Positions 1 through 5,972 of a stretch of 8,854 nucleotides of DNA are shown here, piece after piece. Position numbers and translations under genes: made by a program. The notes beneath the pieces were generated by a model that searched no databases, was not told where the DNA came from, and saw only the letters and a program-made list of their open reading frames with translations. Positions within the stretch are counted from its first letter, which is position 1; every line of letters begins with the position of its first letter. Where the stretch lies: contig JABDII010000075.1 of the NCBI GenBank assembly GCA_013003805.1, positions 1 through 8,854 of the forward strand, in the 5' to 3' direction. Source of the DNA: Gemmatimonadales bacterium (GTDB lineage Bacteria; Gemmatimonadota; Gemmatimonadetes; Gemmatimonadales; GWC2-71-9).

Positions 1-623
1 TTCCCCAGGCTGGTGATGACGCGCAGCCCCACCATGGCGATTCCGACGCAGATGTAGCCCGGCACGAGCATCTGGATCAGCTGATCGGTGCTTGGGAATG
101 CCAGGCCGCCCGCCGACCGCAGCAACAGCGCGAGCGGGAGCATCGATGCCGAGGCGAACGCTGCCAGAAACGCCTTGCCCATGGTCGCGGGTACCAGCAG
201 GGGGAAAATCACGATCCAGACACAGGTCCACGAGATCCCGATGTACGTGAAGTCCATATCGGGTACGAAGAGAACGCCTACCTCAATGCCCGCCGCGCCG
301 ATGACTTGGAAGATCAGGCCCACGTCGAGTAGGATGCGATTCTCGATCCTGCCGCTCCGCACGAGGGCGAACATGACGAGCGCGAAGGCGATGAACGACC
401 CGGCGAGGAGATCATTAAGAGCCCCATGCCCGGGCATGGGCACCGTCAACCTGACTGACCCGTAGGCCAGCAAGTAGACCACCGAGTAGGTCAGCGCCGC
501 GACACCCAACCGGTACGAGGCCCGCGCGATCAGATCCGGCGGCAGCCCGTAGGAACTGGGCCCGCCGCTCACGAACTGCATGCGCGTCGGGTCGGACAGC
601 GGAGTGGTGGGATTAGCGCTCAC
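1..623 (-). CDS. Polytopic membrane protein, N-terminal part (possible receptor Ser/Thr kinase), cut by window edge
   Basis: The minus strand is open from a GTG at 621-623 to the window edge, giving 207 codons without a stop. The first 35 or so residues are polar and probably cytoplasmic. About six hydrophobic segments follow, near residues 40-60, 72-89, 98-120, 127-147, 150-169 and 183-204, with positive residues in the loops (for example R89-S90-G-R92). There is no signal peptide. An alternative ATG lies at 581 (M15). I prefer the GTG because a good promoter lies 48 nt upstream and the frame stays open from there. The 5' half of a membrane sensor fits. From memory, soil bacteria (Gemmatimonadota, Acidobacteriota) carry a six-helix module of this look that leads into a Ser/Thr kinase domain just past the final helix. 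That kinase part is not in the window, so the assignment is inference. It could equally be a plain membrane protein. The gene is real with fair certainty; the function is open. Confidence 0.72.
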   Translation of the reverse strand, partial: MSANPTTPLSDPTRMQFVSGGPSSYGLPPDLIARASYRLGVAALTYSVVYLLAYGSVRLTVPMPGHGALNDLLAGSFIAFALVMFALVRSGRIENRILLDVGLIFQVIGAAGIEVGVLFVPDMDFTYIGISWTCVWIVIFPLLVPATMGKAFLAAFASASMLPLALLLRSAGGLAFPSTDQLIQMLVPGYICVGIAMVGLRVITSLG

Positions 624-670
624 GGTTCCCCGAGTAAGGCCATGGTCTCCCTCGAAGGATGCGCGGCGAG

Positions 671-698
671 ATTGTAACGCGCCAGCCTGGGACCTCAA
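671..698 (-). promoter_or_regulatory. Sigma70-type promoter for the membrane protein gene
   Basis: Read on the minus strand, a -35 box TTGAGG (693-698, 4 of 6 to consensus) is followed after 16 bp by a -10 box TACAAT (671-676, 5 of 6). Transcription would begin near 664 and leave a leader of about 40 nt before the GTG at 623. It sits directly after the terminator of the upstream gene, as expected for a separately transcribed unit. No experimental support; the match is by eye. Confidence 0.6.
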
Positions 699-703
699 GC
701 GGG

Positions 704-741
704 CCAAAATAATGCGGCGGGTGACCAAGGCCACCCGCCGC
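704..741 (-). terminator. Intrinsic terminator after the Asp/His-tail protein gene
   Basis: A perfect 10-bp inverted repeat (714-723 with 732-741, arms GCGGCGGGTG and CACCCGCCGC) encloses an 8-nt loop. On the minus strand the stem is followed at once by ATTATTTT (706-713), a classic rho-independent layout. It lies 22 nt past the stop codon at 764. The plus-strand side has no T tract, so it acts for the minus strand only. Confidence 0.85.
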
Positions 742-763
742 GCCTCACAGTCATGTGCCGACG

Positions 764-1258
764 CTAATCGTCGTCATCGTCGTCATCATCATCGTGATCG
801 TCGTCATCATCATGATCGTCGTCATCATCCTCATCGTCAGCGTGGCCGCCGCCTTCCATCTCTTCGACCGTCTTCATGTCCTTCACCAGGGTTTCATCCC
901 GAGTGATCATCATTTGGCCGGTCATCCCTTCAGTATCGGAGCAGTCACCGGCGTAAGTGTCCTTGCCGGTGGGCCTGAGCACGCAATCGACCCGGGGGCC
1001 AGGCTGAAACCAGTACACCAGGTTGCCGTCCTCGAACCTGGCCTCGTTGAGCTCCAATGTGTTGTCGCCTCCCGTAGCAATGATCCGCATGACATCGCCC
1101 TCATGGGACACCTCGAAGGAGATCCGTACAGGCTCGGAGTCCCCAGGAGGCTGCATGGAACCGAACCACGCACCTGCCTCGAGGGTTTGGGCGTGAATGG
1201 ATGTGGAGGCCACGCCGAAAGCCAGGGTGAGAACGGCGGCAAGTGCTAGGCGTCGCAT
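764..1258 (-). CDS. Secreted protein with extreme C-terminal Asp/His tail
   Basis: This encodes 164 residues. Residues 1-23 form a Sec signal peptide: MRRLALAAVL, a hydrophobic core, then an IHA site before Q24. The mature part has a small beta-rich-looking domain (residues 28-120) opening with GAWFGSMQPPGDS and holding two cysteines, C92 and C106, that could form a disulfide outside the cytoplasm. The last 24 residues (141-164) are only Asp, one Glu and two His: DDE, then two D5-H units, then nine Asp. Such a tail must be highly negative and could bind Ca2+ or transition metals; that is inference. I do not recognise the core domain. The gene lies 75 bp below the TPR lipoprotein gene and may share its transcript; a strong terminator follows. 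The start ATG at 1258 has only a weak ribosome site. The signal peptide, stop and terminator make the gene itself convincing. Confidence 0.85.
   Translation of the reverse strand: MRRLALAAVLTLAFGVASTSIHAQTLEAGAWFGSMQPPGDSEPVRISFEVSHEGDVMRIIATGGDNTLELNEARFEDGNLVYWFQPGPRVDCVLRPTGKDTYAGDCSDTEGMTGQMMITRDETLVKDMKTVEEMEGGGHADDEDDDDDHDDDDDHDDDDDDDDD
767..832 (-). repeat. Imperfect 18-bp tandem repeat encoding HDDDDD units
   Basis: The 3' end of the secreted protein gene is built of GTC and ATC triplets (plus strand). Clear 18-bp periods lie at 797-814 and 815-832; they differ at two bases, both in the last triplet. A third, less regular period covers 779-796. Each encodes a hexapeptide of one His (or Glu) and five Asp. 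This is the kind of sequence that grows or shrinks by replication slippage, so the tail length may vary between strains. Confidence 0.8.
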
Positions 1259-1333
1259 CGGGGCTCGCTTGCTGGGGAGGCCCGAAATCTAGGGCTACGG
1301 CCCGTCCCCGGCCAGTCGCCGCGGGGCTCTTGC

Positions 1334-2650
1334 CTAGCGCACAAACCGGAGGACGTCGCGGTAGACCTTCTCGGCGAGTCGAGCGGACACCTTGGCGATC
1401 ACCCGTTCCTCGAGGTCCTGCTCGGCATCGCGCCGGCGTTCGGGGTCGAAGTAGCGGCGCTCATTCCTCGTAAGGACGAGATCGCTCGGGTTCCCGCTGT
1501 ACACGCCCCGCTCGAAACCACCGGATTCGGAAACGTCCACGCTGGAACGCCGTACCTCGCGCCCGCGGTGTACGTCGATCACGAGATACGTGATCTCGAC
1601 GCGATACGTCACGGTGCCCGATTCGATGGTGTAGGTCGTGTCCCTCCCCGAACGGGTACTGACCTTCTGGACCTCCCGTCGGACGTCGCGCTCGGTGAGG
1701 GTGAAGATTCCGATCTCCCCCGTGACCAAGAAATCGGCCTCGAGGTCTCGTCCCACCCGCACCGCCTCGCGGGGCGTTAGCACCGACCGATTGTATCGCT
1801 GGCGCCGTAGCTCCCTCCGTACGGCCACCGGGTCAACGGAGGCGATGAAGAGCGGCGGCTCGGTCCAGTGATGGAGCTCGAGCTCGTCGTTCAACGCCGG
1901 AAGGAACCCCTCGGTAAGGAACTGCGCCGCCTCATCCGTACGCCACAGCGGCGCCATGGCGGCAAAGATGGTTCCTTGCTCCAATGCCGCGGCCCGGACT
2001 TCCAGGGCGCGTTGAGCCTGGGGACGATCAGGGCCACCAAGAAGCGCTACCGCCTGATCCGCGTGCGCCAACGCCGCACGATGTCTCCGTGCCGAGAGGT
2101 CGGCTTCCGCCCACTCGACGGCGGTCCGGACTCTGGCATCGAACAGCCGGGAGCGCTGCTCGCCGTTGGGCTCGTAGCGGTCGGCCCGGTCGTACCCCCG
2201 CATGGCGTCCGCGAAGTTCCGGCGCTCCTCCGCCATGAGCCCGCTATCGAGCAACTGATCGACCGCCGCCTGCATCGCCGATCGGCGATCGGTGTGATAC
2301 TCCTCTGCGATCGGCAGCGCGACACCCACCGCTGCTGCGTTCGACAAGAGGGCGTCAATCGTGAGGTATTGGTCGGCGGCGCGAGTCCGATTCCCTGCCT
2401 CGCCCTCCGACCCTGCCAAGGCGGCGTACTCGGCGATGGCTTTGGGCCCAACCTCCAACAATCGCTCGCGGGATTCACCGTGGGCTCGGTCTTTCCGCAG
2501 CGCTTGGATGTAGCGCTCCGAGGCCTCGGCATATTGACCCTTGGCCTCGAGCTCGGCTCCCTGCTCGTACCGCTTCCCGGCGCTCGCGCAGCCGGCGACA
2601 GATGCCATGAGGGTGAGCACGAGTACACGCTGCAAGGCGAGCTGGCGCAT
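1334..2650 (-). CDS. TPR-containing lipoprotein with possible CsgG/LpoB-like C-terminal domain
   Basis: This encodes 438 residues. The reading frame is open up to 2791, but ATG 2650 is the start: a GGAGG lies 6 nt before it and it begins a proper lipoprotein signal peptide (MRQLALQRVLVLTLM, lipobox V-A-G-C21). Just after the lipid-anchored Cys, residues 25-57 fit a TPR unit (A..YEQG..L..KGQY.EA..RY..AL). Further TPR-like or helical stretches lie near 138-165 and 175-204. Residues 235-438 look alpha/beta: a helix followed by a strand and a DFLVTGEI segment (306-313), a strand pair around 340-360 (TYTIESGTVTYRVEITYLVIDV) and a long charged terminal helix (402-437). The 'ADFLVTGEI' pattern and alternating strands recall CsgG/LpoB-type periplasmic lipoprotein domains; that is a fold guess, not a family match. 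It probably sits on a membrane facing the periplasm as a scaffold. The secreted Asp/His-tail gene follows after 75 bp with no clear terminator between. Confidence 0.85.
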   Translation of the reverse strand: MRQLALQRVLVLTLMASVAGCASAGKRYEQGAELEAKGQYAEASERYIQALRKDRAHGESRERLLEVGPKAIAEYAALAGSEGEAGNRTRAADQYLTIDALLSNAAAVGVALPIAEEYHTDRRSAMQAAVDQLLDSGLMAEERRNFADAMRGYDRADRYEPNGEQRSRLFDARVRTAVEWAEADLSARRHRAALAHADQAVALLGGPDRPQAQRALEVRAAALEQGTIFAAMAPLWRTDEAAQFLTEGFLPALNDELELHHWTEPPLFIASVDPVAVRRELRRQRYNRSVLTPREAVRVGRDLEADFLVTGEIGIFTLTERDVRREVQKVSTRSGRDTTYTIESGTVTYRVEITYLVIDVHRGREVRRSSVDVSESGGFERGVYSGNPSDLVLTRNERRYFDPERRRDAEQDLEERVIAKVSARLAEKVYRDVLRFVR

Positions 2651-2675
2651 AATGGACCTCCACTCCAGGCTCCTG

Positions 2676-2750
2676 CGAGATTCGGTGACTCCGGCGATTT
2701 GCAAGCCGGCGCGACACGGCCAACCCCGCTTGGTGGAACGAGATTCGGTG
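2676..2750. repeat. Pair of 12-bp direct repeats in divergent intergenic region
   Basis: CGAGATTCGGTG occurs at 2676-2687 and again at 2739-2750 on the plus strand. The copies start 63 bp apart, which is six turns of B-DNA at 10.5 bp per turn, so they would lie on the same face of the helix. They sit in the 223-bp gap between the divergent lipoprotein and CxxC-protein genes, 26 and 89 bp upstream of the lipoprotein start. They could be regulator sites, but two 12-mers may also match by chance. Confidence 0.4.
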
Positions 2751-2800
2751 GATCGCAATCGGGAGGCAAGTTCCAGACCGGCCCCAGCCAAGGGGGCCTA

Positions 2801-2830
2801 TTGCCTAAACACCCCATTCGCGCGTAACAT
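2801..2830 (+). promoter_or_regulatory. Candidate promoter for the small CxxC protein gene
   Basis: TTGCCT (2801-2806) and TAACAT (2825-2830) are spaced by 18 bp; each matches 4 of 6 consensus bases. The start codon follows 43 nt later at 2874. The fit is modest, but the position is right and this is the best candidate in the gap. Confidence 0.4.
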
Positions 2831-2873
2831 GGCTCATCCTCAACCAGAAACTTCCTAAGCGCGGGAGTTGACG

Positions 2874-3059
2874 ATGGGTGGAACCAAGGTTGAACACTCC
2901 TTCGAGATCAACCCGGATCAGCTGGCGTGGCTCCAAGAAATGGTCGAGAGCTACGCCCTGGCCGATGAAGCCAAGGCGCTCCGCGTTCTATTGGACTACG
3001 CCATGAGCGACGGGGATCGCGATCTGATCTTCGACGAGATTCGCTGTCACCACTGCTAA
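2874..3059 (+). CDS. Small protein with C-terminal CHHC (CxxC) motif, unknown function
   Basis: This encodes 61 residues. A TTG at 2868 is in frame, but ATG 2874 is preferred because GGGAG (2863-2867) stands 6 nt before it. The protein reads as a short beta strand (HSFEINPDQ, 8-16), a helix (LAWLQEMVESYAL, 17-29), a second helix (DEAKALRVLLDYAM, 31-44), then an acidic turn and a terminal IRCHHC. The first two thirds have the strand-helix-helix build of a ribbon-helix-helix-like or similar small DNA-binding fold; that is a structural guess. C58 and C61, with H59 and H60 between, could hold a metal or act in thiol chemistry. I recall similar short conserved proteins ending in EIRCxHC but no assigned function. 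It ends 15 bp from the convergent dihydropyrimidinase stop codon. No cysteine occurs elsewhere in the protein. Confidence 0.82.
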   Translation: MGGTKVEHSFEINPDQLAWLQEMVESYALADEAKALRVLLDYAMSDGDRDLIFDEIRCHHC

Positions 3060-3074
3060 ACGCTTCCCGCCGCG

Positions 3075-4469
3075 TTAGAAGTGCGTCGGCTCGCGTTCGA
3101 TGAGCCGGCCGCTGCCAAGCCGCCCGACAAAAGAGCCGTCTCGTACCTGGACTTCACCACGCACAGTGACGGTGGTTGGGCGGCCCTTCTGTTCCCAACC
3201 TTCGTAGGCGCAGTAGTCCACTTTGGAGAGACTCGTCTCCAAGGCAAAGGCACCTCGGTGTGCCGGGTCGAAGATGACGAGGTCGGCATCGCTCCCGATC
3301 GCTATCGTGCCTTTCTTGGGGTACATGCCGAATAACTTCGCGGCTTGCGTGCTCAGAGCATCCACCATGGTTTGGAGGTCGATACGCCCCTGCTCCACTC
3401 CGTAGGTGTGCACCAGGTTTGCCCGCTCCTGGATCGAGGGAACCCCGTTCGGGATCTTGGTGAATGCCTCGCGCCCCATTTCCTTCTGACCGGCAAAGTC
3501 AAACGGCGCGTGATCCGTGCCGACCGTGCTGATGATACGCTGGCGCAGGCCATTCCACAGCACCGCTTGATTGTGCTTTTCGCGGAGCGGGGGTGACATG
3601 ACGTACTTCGCGCCTTCAAAGTCCGGGAGCTCCGCATACGTCTTGTCGAGCACGAGATGCGGGACCACGGCCTCGATCCACACATCGACGCCTCGGTAGC
3701 GCGCTTCGAGAGCCGACCTGACCGATGCGTCGCACGAGGTATGCACCGTATAAATGTGCGCCCCGGTGAGCTCGGCGAACGTTGCCAGGTGATGTACGCC
3801 TTCCGCCTCGACGACCGGAGGGCGCGAGTAGTAGTGCCATTCGGGACCGGTCTTTCCACTCCCCTCGAGTGTCCGTTGCATGGCATCGATGACCTCGGCG
3901 TTCTCGCAATGCGCTGTTACAATGACGCCGAGCTCCTTGGCCAGTGACAGCGTGCCAAACAGGTCCTCGTCGGAGAGATTCAGAGCCCCCTTGTAGGCCA
4001 GGAATACCTTGAACGAGGGGATGCCTTTCTGGGTCACGATTTCCCGGAACTGGGCCTGGGCCGAGGGGTCGAATCGCACCACCGACATGTGGAACGTGTA
4101 GTCGACGGCGGCAAGCGGTGCCGCCTTGGCATTCCAGGTTTCGAATGCCTCCAGAGGTTCATCCGCAGGCCCTGGGCAGATCATCTCAATGAGTGTTGTG
4201 GTGCCTCCCACCAGTGCAGCCTGGCTCGCCGATTCATAGTCATCTTTTGCCAGGGTTCCCATGAACGGCAGATGAATGTGGACGTGAGGGTCGATGAAGC
4301 CTGGAAAGACGTACTGGCCCGCCGCATCAATCACCTCGACCTCCCCCGGCAGGCTCGCGCGGGGGATATCCGGCTCGATTCGGGTGATCGTCTCGTCCTC
4401 GCAATAGATATCGGCCCGGTATCGGTCCGTTGCTGTGATGACTTCGCCGTGTTGAATGAGTAGTGCCAT
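3075..4469 (-). CDS. hydA: Dihydropyrimidinase / D-hydantoinase (cyclic amide hydrolase)
   Basis: This encodes 464 residues, the usual length for the family. Enzymes of this group open 5,6-dihydropyrimidines or hydantoins to N-carbamoyl amino acids at a two-metal centre in the cytoplasm. All expected parts are visible: the HxH pair in GFIDPHVHIHLPF (H62, H64), the Lys that becomes carbamylated in SFKVFLAYK (K154), H187 in TAHCEN, H243 in VHTSC and D319 in GTDHAPF. Substrate-contact positions are present too: Y159 in AYK, S292 in SPPLRE and N341 in KIPNG. The KGTIAIGSDADLVIFDP stretch (386-402) closes the barrel as in relatives. The start ATG 4469 has AGGAG 8 nt before it. The gene follows the DUF99 gene by 35 bp, so the two are probably co-transcribed. 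Substrate choice between dihydrouracil, dihydrothymine and hydantoins cannot be read from sequence; allantoinase is less likely given the KVFLAYK and KIPNG segments. Confidence 0.95.
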   Translation of the reverse strand: MALLIQHGEVITATDRYRADIYCEDETITRIEPDIPRASLPGEVEVIDAAGQYVFPGFIDPHVHIHLPFMGTLAKDDYESASQAALVGGTTTLIEMICPGPADEPLEAFETWNAKAAPLAAVDYTFHMSVVRFDPSAQAQFREIVTQKGIPSFKVFLAYKGALNLSDEDLFGTLSLAKELGVIVTAHCENAEVIDAMQRTLEGSGKTGPEWHYYSRPPVVEAEGVHHLATFAELTGAHIYTVHTSCDASVRSALEARYRGVDVWIEAVVPHLVLDKTYAELPDFEGAKYVMSPPLREKHNQAVLWNGLRQRIISTVGTDHAPFDFAGQKEMGREAFTKIPNGVPSIQERANLVHTYGVEQGRIDLQTMVDALSTQAAKLFGMYPKKGTIAIGSDADLVIFDPAHRGAFALETSLSKVDYCAYEGWEQKGRPTTVTVRGEVQVRDGSFVGRLGSGRLIEREPTHF

Positions 4470-4504
4470 GATGACCGCTCCTCGCGAGTGACGACGACGT
4501 AGGT

Positions 4505-5113
4505 TCAGACTCTGCCGCGCGACTCTCCCATCACCACGGCGCGACCGATCAGATGGGCCACACGGAGCGGCTCAGGCAGGCGGGACTTGCCCAGCGTCCA
4601 CAGCAACAGCCGCGCGGCCTCCTCGGCCTCGATCCCGGCATGAGCCACGTACAAGCCCTCGGCCATGCGCACCGCCGGGGGGCTTCGTTCGAGGATAGGA
4701 AGACGGTCGGTCAAGCCGGCGGCGCGGAGGGCACGCTCGAGTTCTGAACCTCTGGGACTGCGGCGAGTCACGACCAAGACGGGACGGCCGAGGTCCCGAG
4801 AGAGATGGCCGACATCGACCAAGCCGAGCCCGGCGATGGTCACCCCGCCGAGGATGACTGCCTGGACCGCCTGGAAAAACCGGAACTCCGCGATCCATTG
4901 GGAAAGGTAAGCGGTCGCGTCGTCGCCATCTACGGGGAACGCCCCGATGGCGACGCTCTCGACCACGGCGGCCCCTTCCATCATCACGCCGACGATGGGG
5001 ACCGGTGTATGCTGGCGCTTATCGAACGGCGCGTCGTCTATGCCGAGGATGTGGGGATGGCGCGTGTTACTGCTCCTTGGAGCCCCGCTCTTCCTTGGTA
5101 CTCCGCGCCGCAT
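4505..5113 (-). CDS. DUF99 family protein (endonuclease dU-like, UPF0215)
   Basis: This encodes 202 residues from ATG 5113, where GGGAGG (5117-5122) stands only 3 nt upstream. An open frame to 5167 offers M codons at 5140 and 5167, without better ribosome sites. The family signature opens the domain: HPHILGIDDAPF (19-30), then PVPIVGVMMEGAAVVESVAIG (38-57) and VDGDDAT (61-67). Further on are VILGGVTIAGLGLVD (86-100), PVLVVTRR (111-118), LPEPLRVAHLIGRAVV (179-194) and a terminal GESRGRV. DUF99 proteins have an RNase H-like, endonuclease V-related fold; some archaeal members are described as endonuclease dU, cutting deoxyuridine-containing DNA. Most members I know have an Asp (LLDG) where this protein has Gly in VILGGV (G89), which could remove an active-site acid. 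It overlaps the upstream 97-residue gene by 47 nt and precedes hydA by 35 bp, so the three form an operon. DUF99 is best known from archaea. Confidence 0.85.
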   Translation of the reverse strand: MRRGVPRKSGAPRSSNTRHPHILGIDDAPFDKRQHTPVPIVGVMMEGAAVVESVAIGAFPVDGDDATAYLSQWIAEFRFFQAVQAVILGGVTIAGLGLVDVGHLSRDLGRPVLVVTRRSPRGSELERALRAAGLTDRLPILERSPPAVRMAEGLYVAHAGIEAEEAARLLLWTLGKSRLPEPLRVAHLIGRAVVMGESRGRV

Positions 5114-5360
5114 GATCCTCCCGACGCGTCCGAACGCCATACCGTCGGTATCCCGCAGGCACGCCACCCCGGAACTCGAAATGCAGACTGTTCAACAGGC
5201 GATCGCCGAGGTCGACCGGCCCCGGCTGCCGAAGCTGCCACATCAAGATGCGGGCGCCGATCGTCGTGGCCGGCTCCCACTTGCCCGGTGTGAGTGCAGG
5301 ATACAGATCCGCGAATTCCGGACGCAGACACGCCTCACGGATGGGGTGATCGTCTGCCAT
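5067..5360 (-). CDS. Small conserved protein with HFEFRGG motif, unknown function
   Basis: This encodes 97 residues and is the first gene of the DUF99-hydA operon. The N-terminal two thirds look like a real domain: RPEFADLYPALTPGKWEPA (13-31), a helix TTIGARILMWQLRQ (32-45), and LLNSLHFEFRGG (55-66). I recall short bacterial proteins with the same 'EFADLYPxxxPGxWxPA ... HFEFRGG' pattern, all without function. The tail after residue 66 is basic, polar and low in complexity, and it overlaps the next gene by 47 nt in another frame. There is no Shine-Dalgarno sequence before ATG 5360; a TACATT 7 nt upstream suggests a leaderless transcript. W28 and the FEFRGG segment are the most likely conserved core. 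No signal peptide or membrane segment is seen, so it is probably cytoplasmic. Confidence 0.72.
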   Translation of the reverse strand: MADDHPIREACLRPEFADLYPALTPGKWEPATTIGARILMWQLRQPGPVDLGDRLLNSLHFEFRGGVPAGYRRYGVRTRREDHAARSTKEERGSKEQ

Positions 5361-5367
5361 AGCAGAG

Positions 5368-5373
5368 AATGTA
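5368..5373 (-). promoter_or_regulatory. -10 box placed for a leaderless transcript of the DUF99-hydA operon
   Basis: On the minus strand TACATT (4 of 6 to TATAAT, matching the TAnnnT pattern) ends 7 nt before the ATG at 5360. Transcription would then start at or next to the A of the start codon. The absence of any Shine-Dalgarno sequence in the same stretch fits. No clear -35 box is seen. Tentative. Confidence 0.35.
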
Positions 5374-5423
5374 CGCCGGAATCGTGAGTCGGCTAGGGAG
5401 GGCCTGGCGCCACCCGAGTGGGC

Positions 5424-5972
5424 TTAATTCCTCCCGCTGGGTGGCGGGCCGTAGGTAGCATCGTTCATGGCAAGCTCGAGCAACTCCTCAGCCGCGCTCT
5501 CGATCTGGCGGGCGAGGCGACGATCAAAAGCGAAATCGAAGCCGCCACGATCCGAGGCGCCCACGATGTCGCGGCCATCGGTCACTACGAAGCAGTCACC
5601 CCCCTTACACACGAAAAGCATTGTGGTGTAGGGTGGATCACGGCTCTCGATGTTGGTGTGCACGCTGCCGATGTCCTCGATGTACGCCTCGTGGTGCCGG
5701 TATGACGAATCGGTCACCCGGGTGTCGATAGTGAGCTTGCCGCCGGGCAAGAGATCGATCTGATAGCGCCCGAGGTTCGCAGGGGCCGGGTACGCCAAGA
5801 GCTGGCGGTTGATATAGTCGACCCGCTCCCGGATATCGCGCTCCCGGGCCATCGCGGTACTGTCGCGCTGCTGCGACATGGCTGTGGCGGGAGCGATCCC
5901 AAATAGGATGAGGGCAACTGCCAAAGCGGCCGTTGGCGACCCCATATTGATGACCTTCCGAATCATGCGCAT
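5424..5972 (-). CDS. Exported protein of unknown function with a CKGGDC loop
   Basis: This encodes 182 residues. ATG 5972 has an AAGGA element (AGAAGGAAGGAC) 5 nt upstream; a second ATG lies two codons on. Residues 1-31 form a signal peptide with a hydrophobic core (AALAVALILFGIA) and ATA cleavage signal. The mature protein begins with a helix-prone charged stretch (RERDIRERVDYINRQLLAY, 43-61), followed by beta-type segments (YQIDLLPGGKLTIDTRV, TMLFVCKGGDCFVV). C122 and C127 lie four residues apart in a probable hairpin and are the only cysteines, so a disulfide outside the cytoplasm is plausible. A C-terminal helix (RRLARQIESAAEELLELAMND, 151-171) and a proline-glycine tail end it. I do not recognise the family. 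The gene is divergent from the next exported protein across 229 bp. No convincing terminator follows it. Confidence 0.8.
   Translation of the reverse strand: MRMIRKVINMGSPTAALAVALILFGIAPATAMSQQRDSTAMARERDIRERVDYINRQLLAYPAPANLGRYQIDLLPGGKLTIDTRVTDSSYRHHEAYIEDIGSVHTNIESRDPPYTTMLFVCKGGDCFVVTDGRDIVGASDRGGFDFAFDRRLARQIESAAEELLELAMNDATYGPPPSGRN

Noticed and set aside
767..838. GTC/ATC repeats seen as a possible CRISPR or regulatory repeat array
   Set aside because: There are no unique spacers; the repeat is in frame and codes for the Asp/His tail.
755..1249. Plus-strand frame starting with a long Val/Ile run that looks like a membrane helix
   Set aside because: It is the antisense reading of the GAC/GAT codons of the Asp tail; the hydrophobic run is an artefact of that repeat.
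1868..2827. Long plus-strand open frame of 319 codons opposite the TPR lipoprotein
   Set aside because: It mirrors the minus-strand gene in GC-rich DNA, has no ribosome site and a composition without a plausible domain; the minus-strand protein has a signal peptide, lipobox and TPR.
3056..3078. Inverted repeat across the two convergent stop codons (CTAAACGC and GCGTTAG)
   Set aside because: The stem has a bulge and an 8-nt loop, with no T tract on either side; too weak to call a bidirectional terminator.
3353..3886. Long minus-strand frame overlapping hydA in a second frame
   Set aside because: It is an alternative-frame shadow of the dihydropyrimidinase, which has full family motifs in its own frame.
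5401..5460. GC-rich inverted repeats after the stop of the CKGGDC protein gene
   Set aside because: Stems are short with internal mismatches and no T tract follows on the minus strand.
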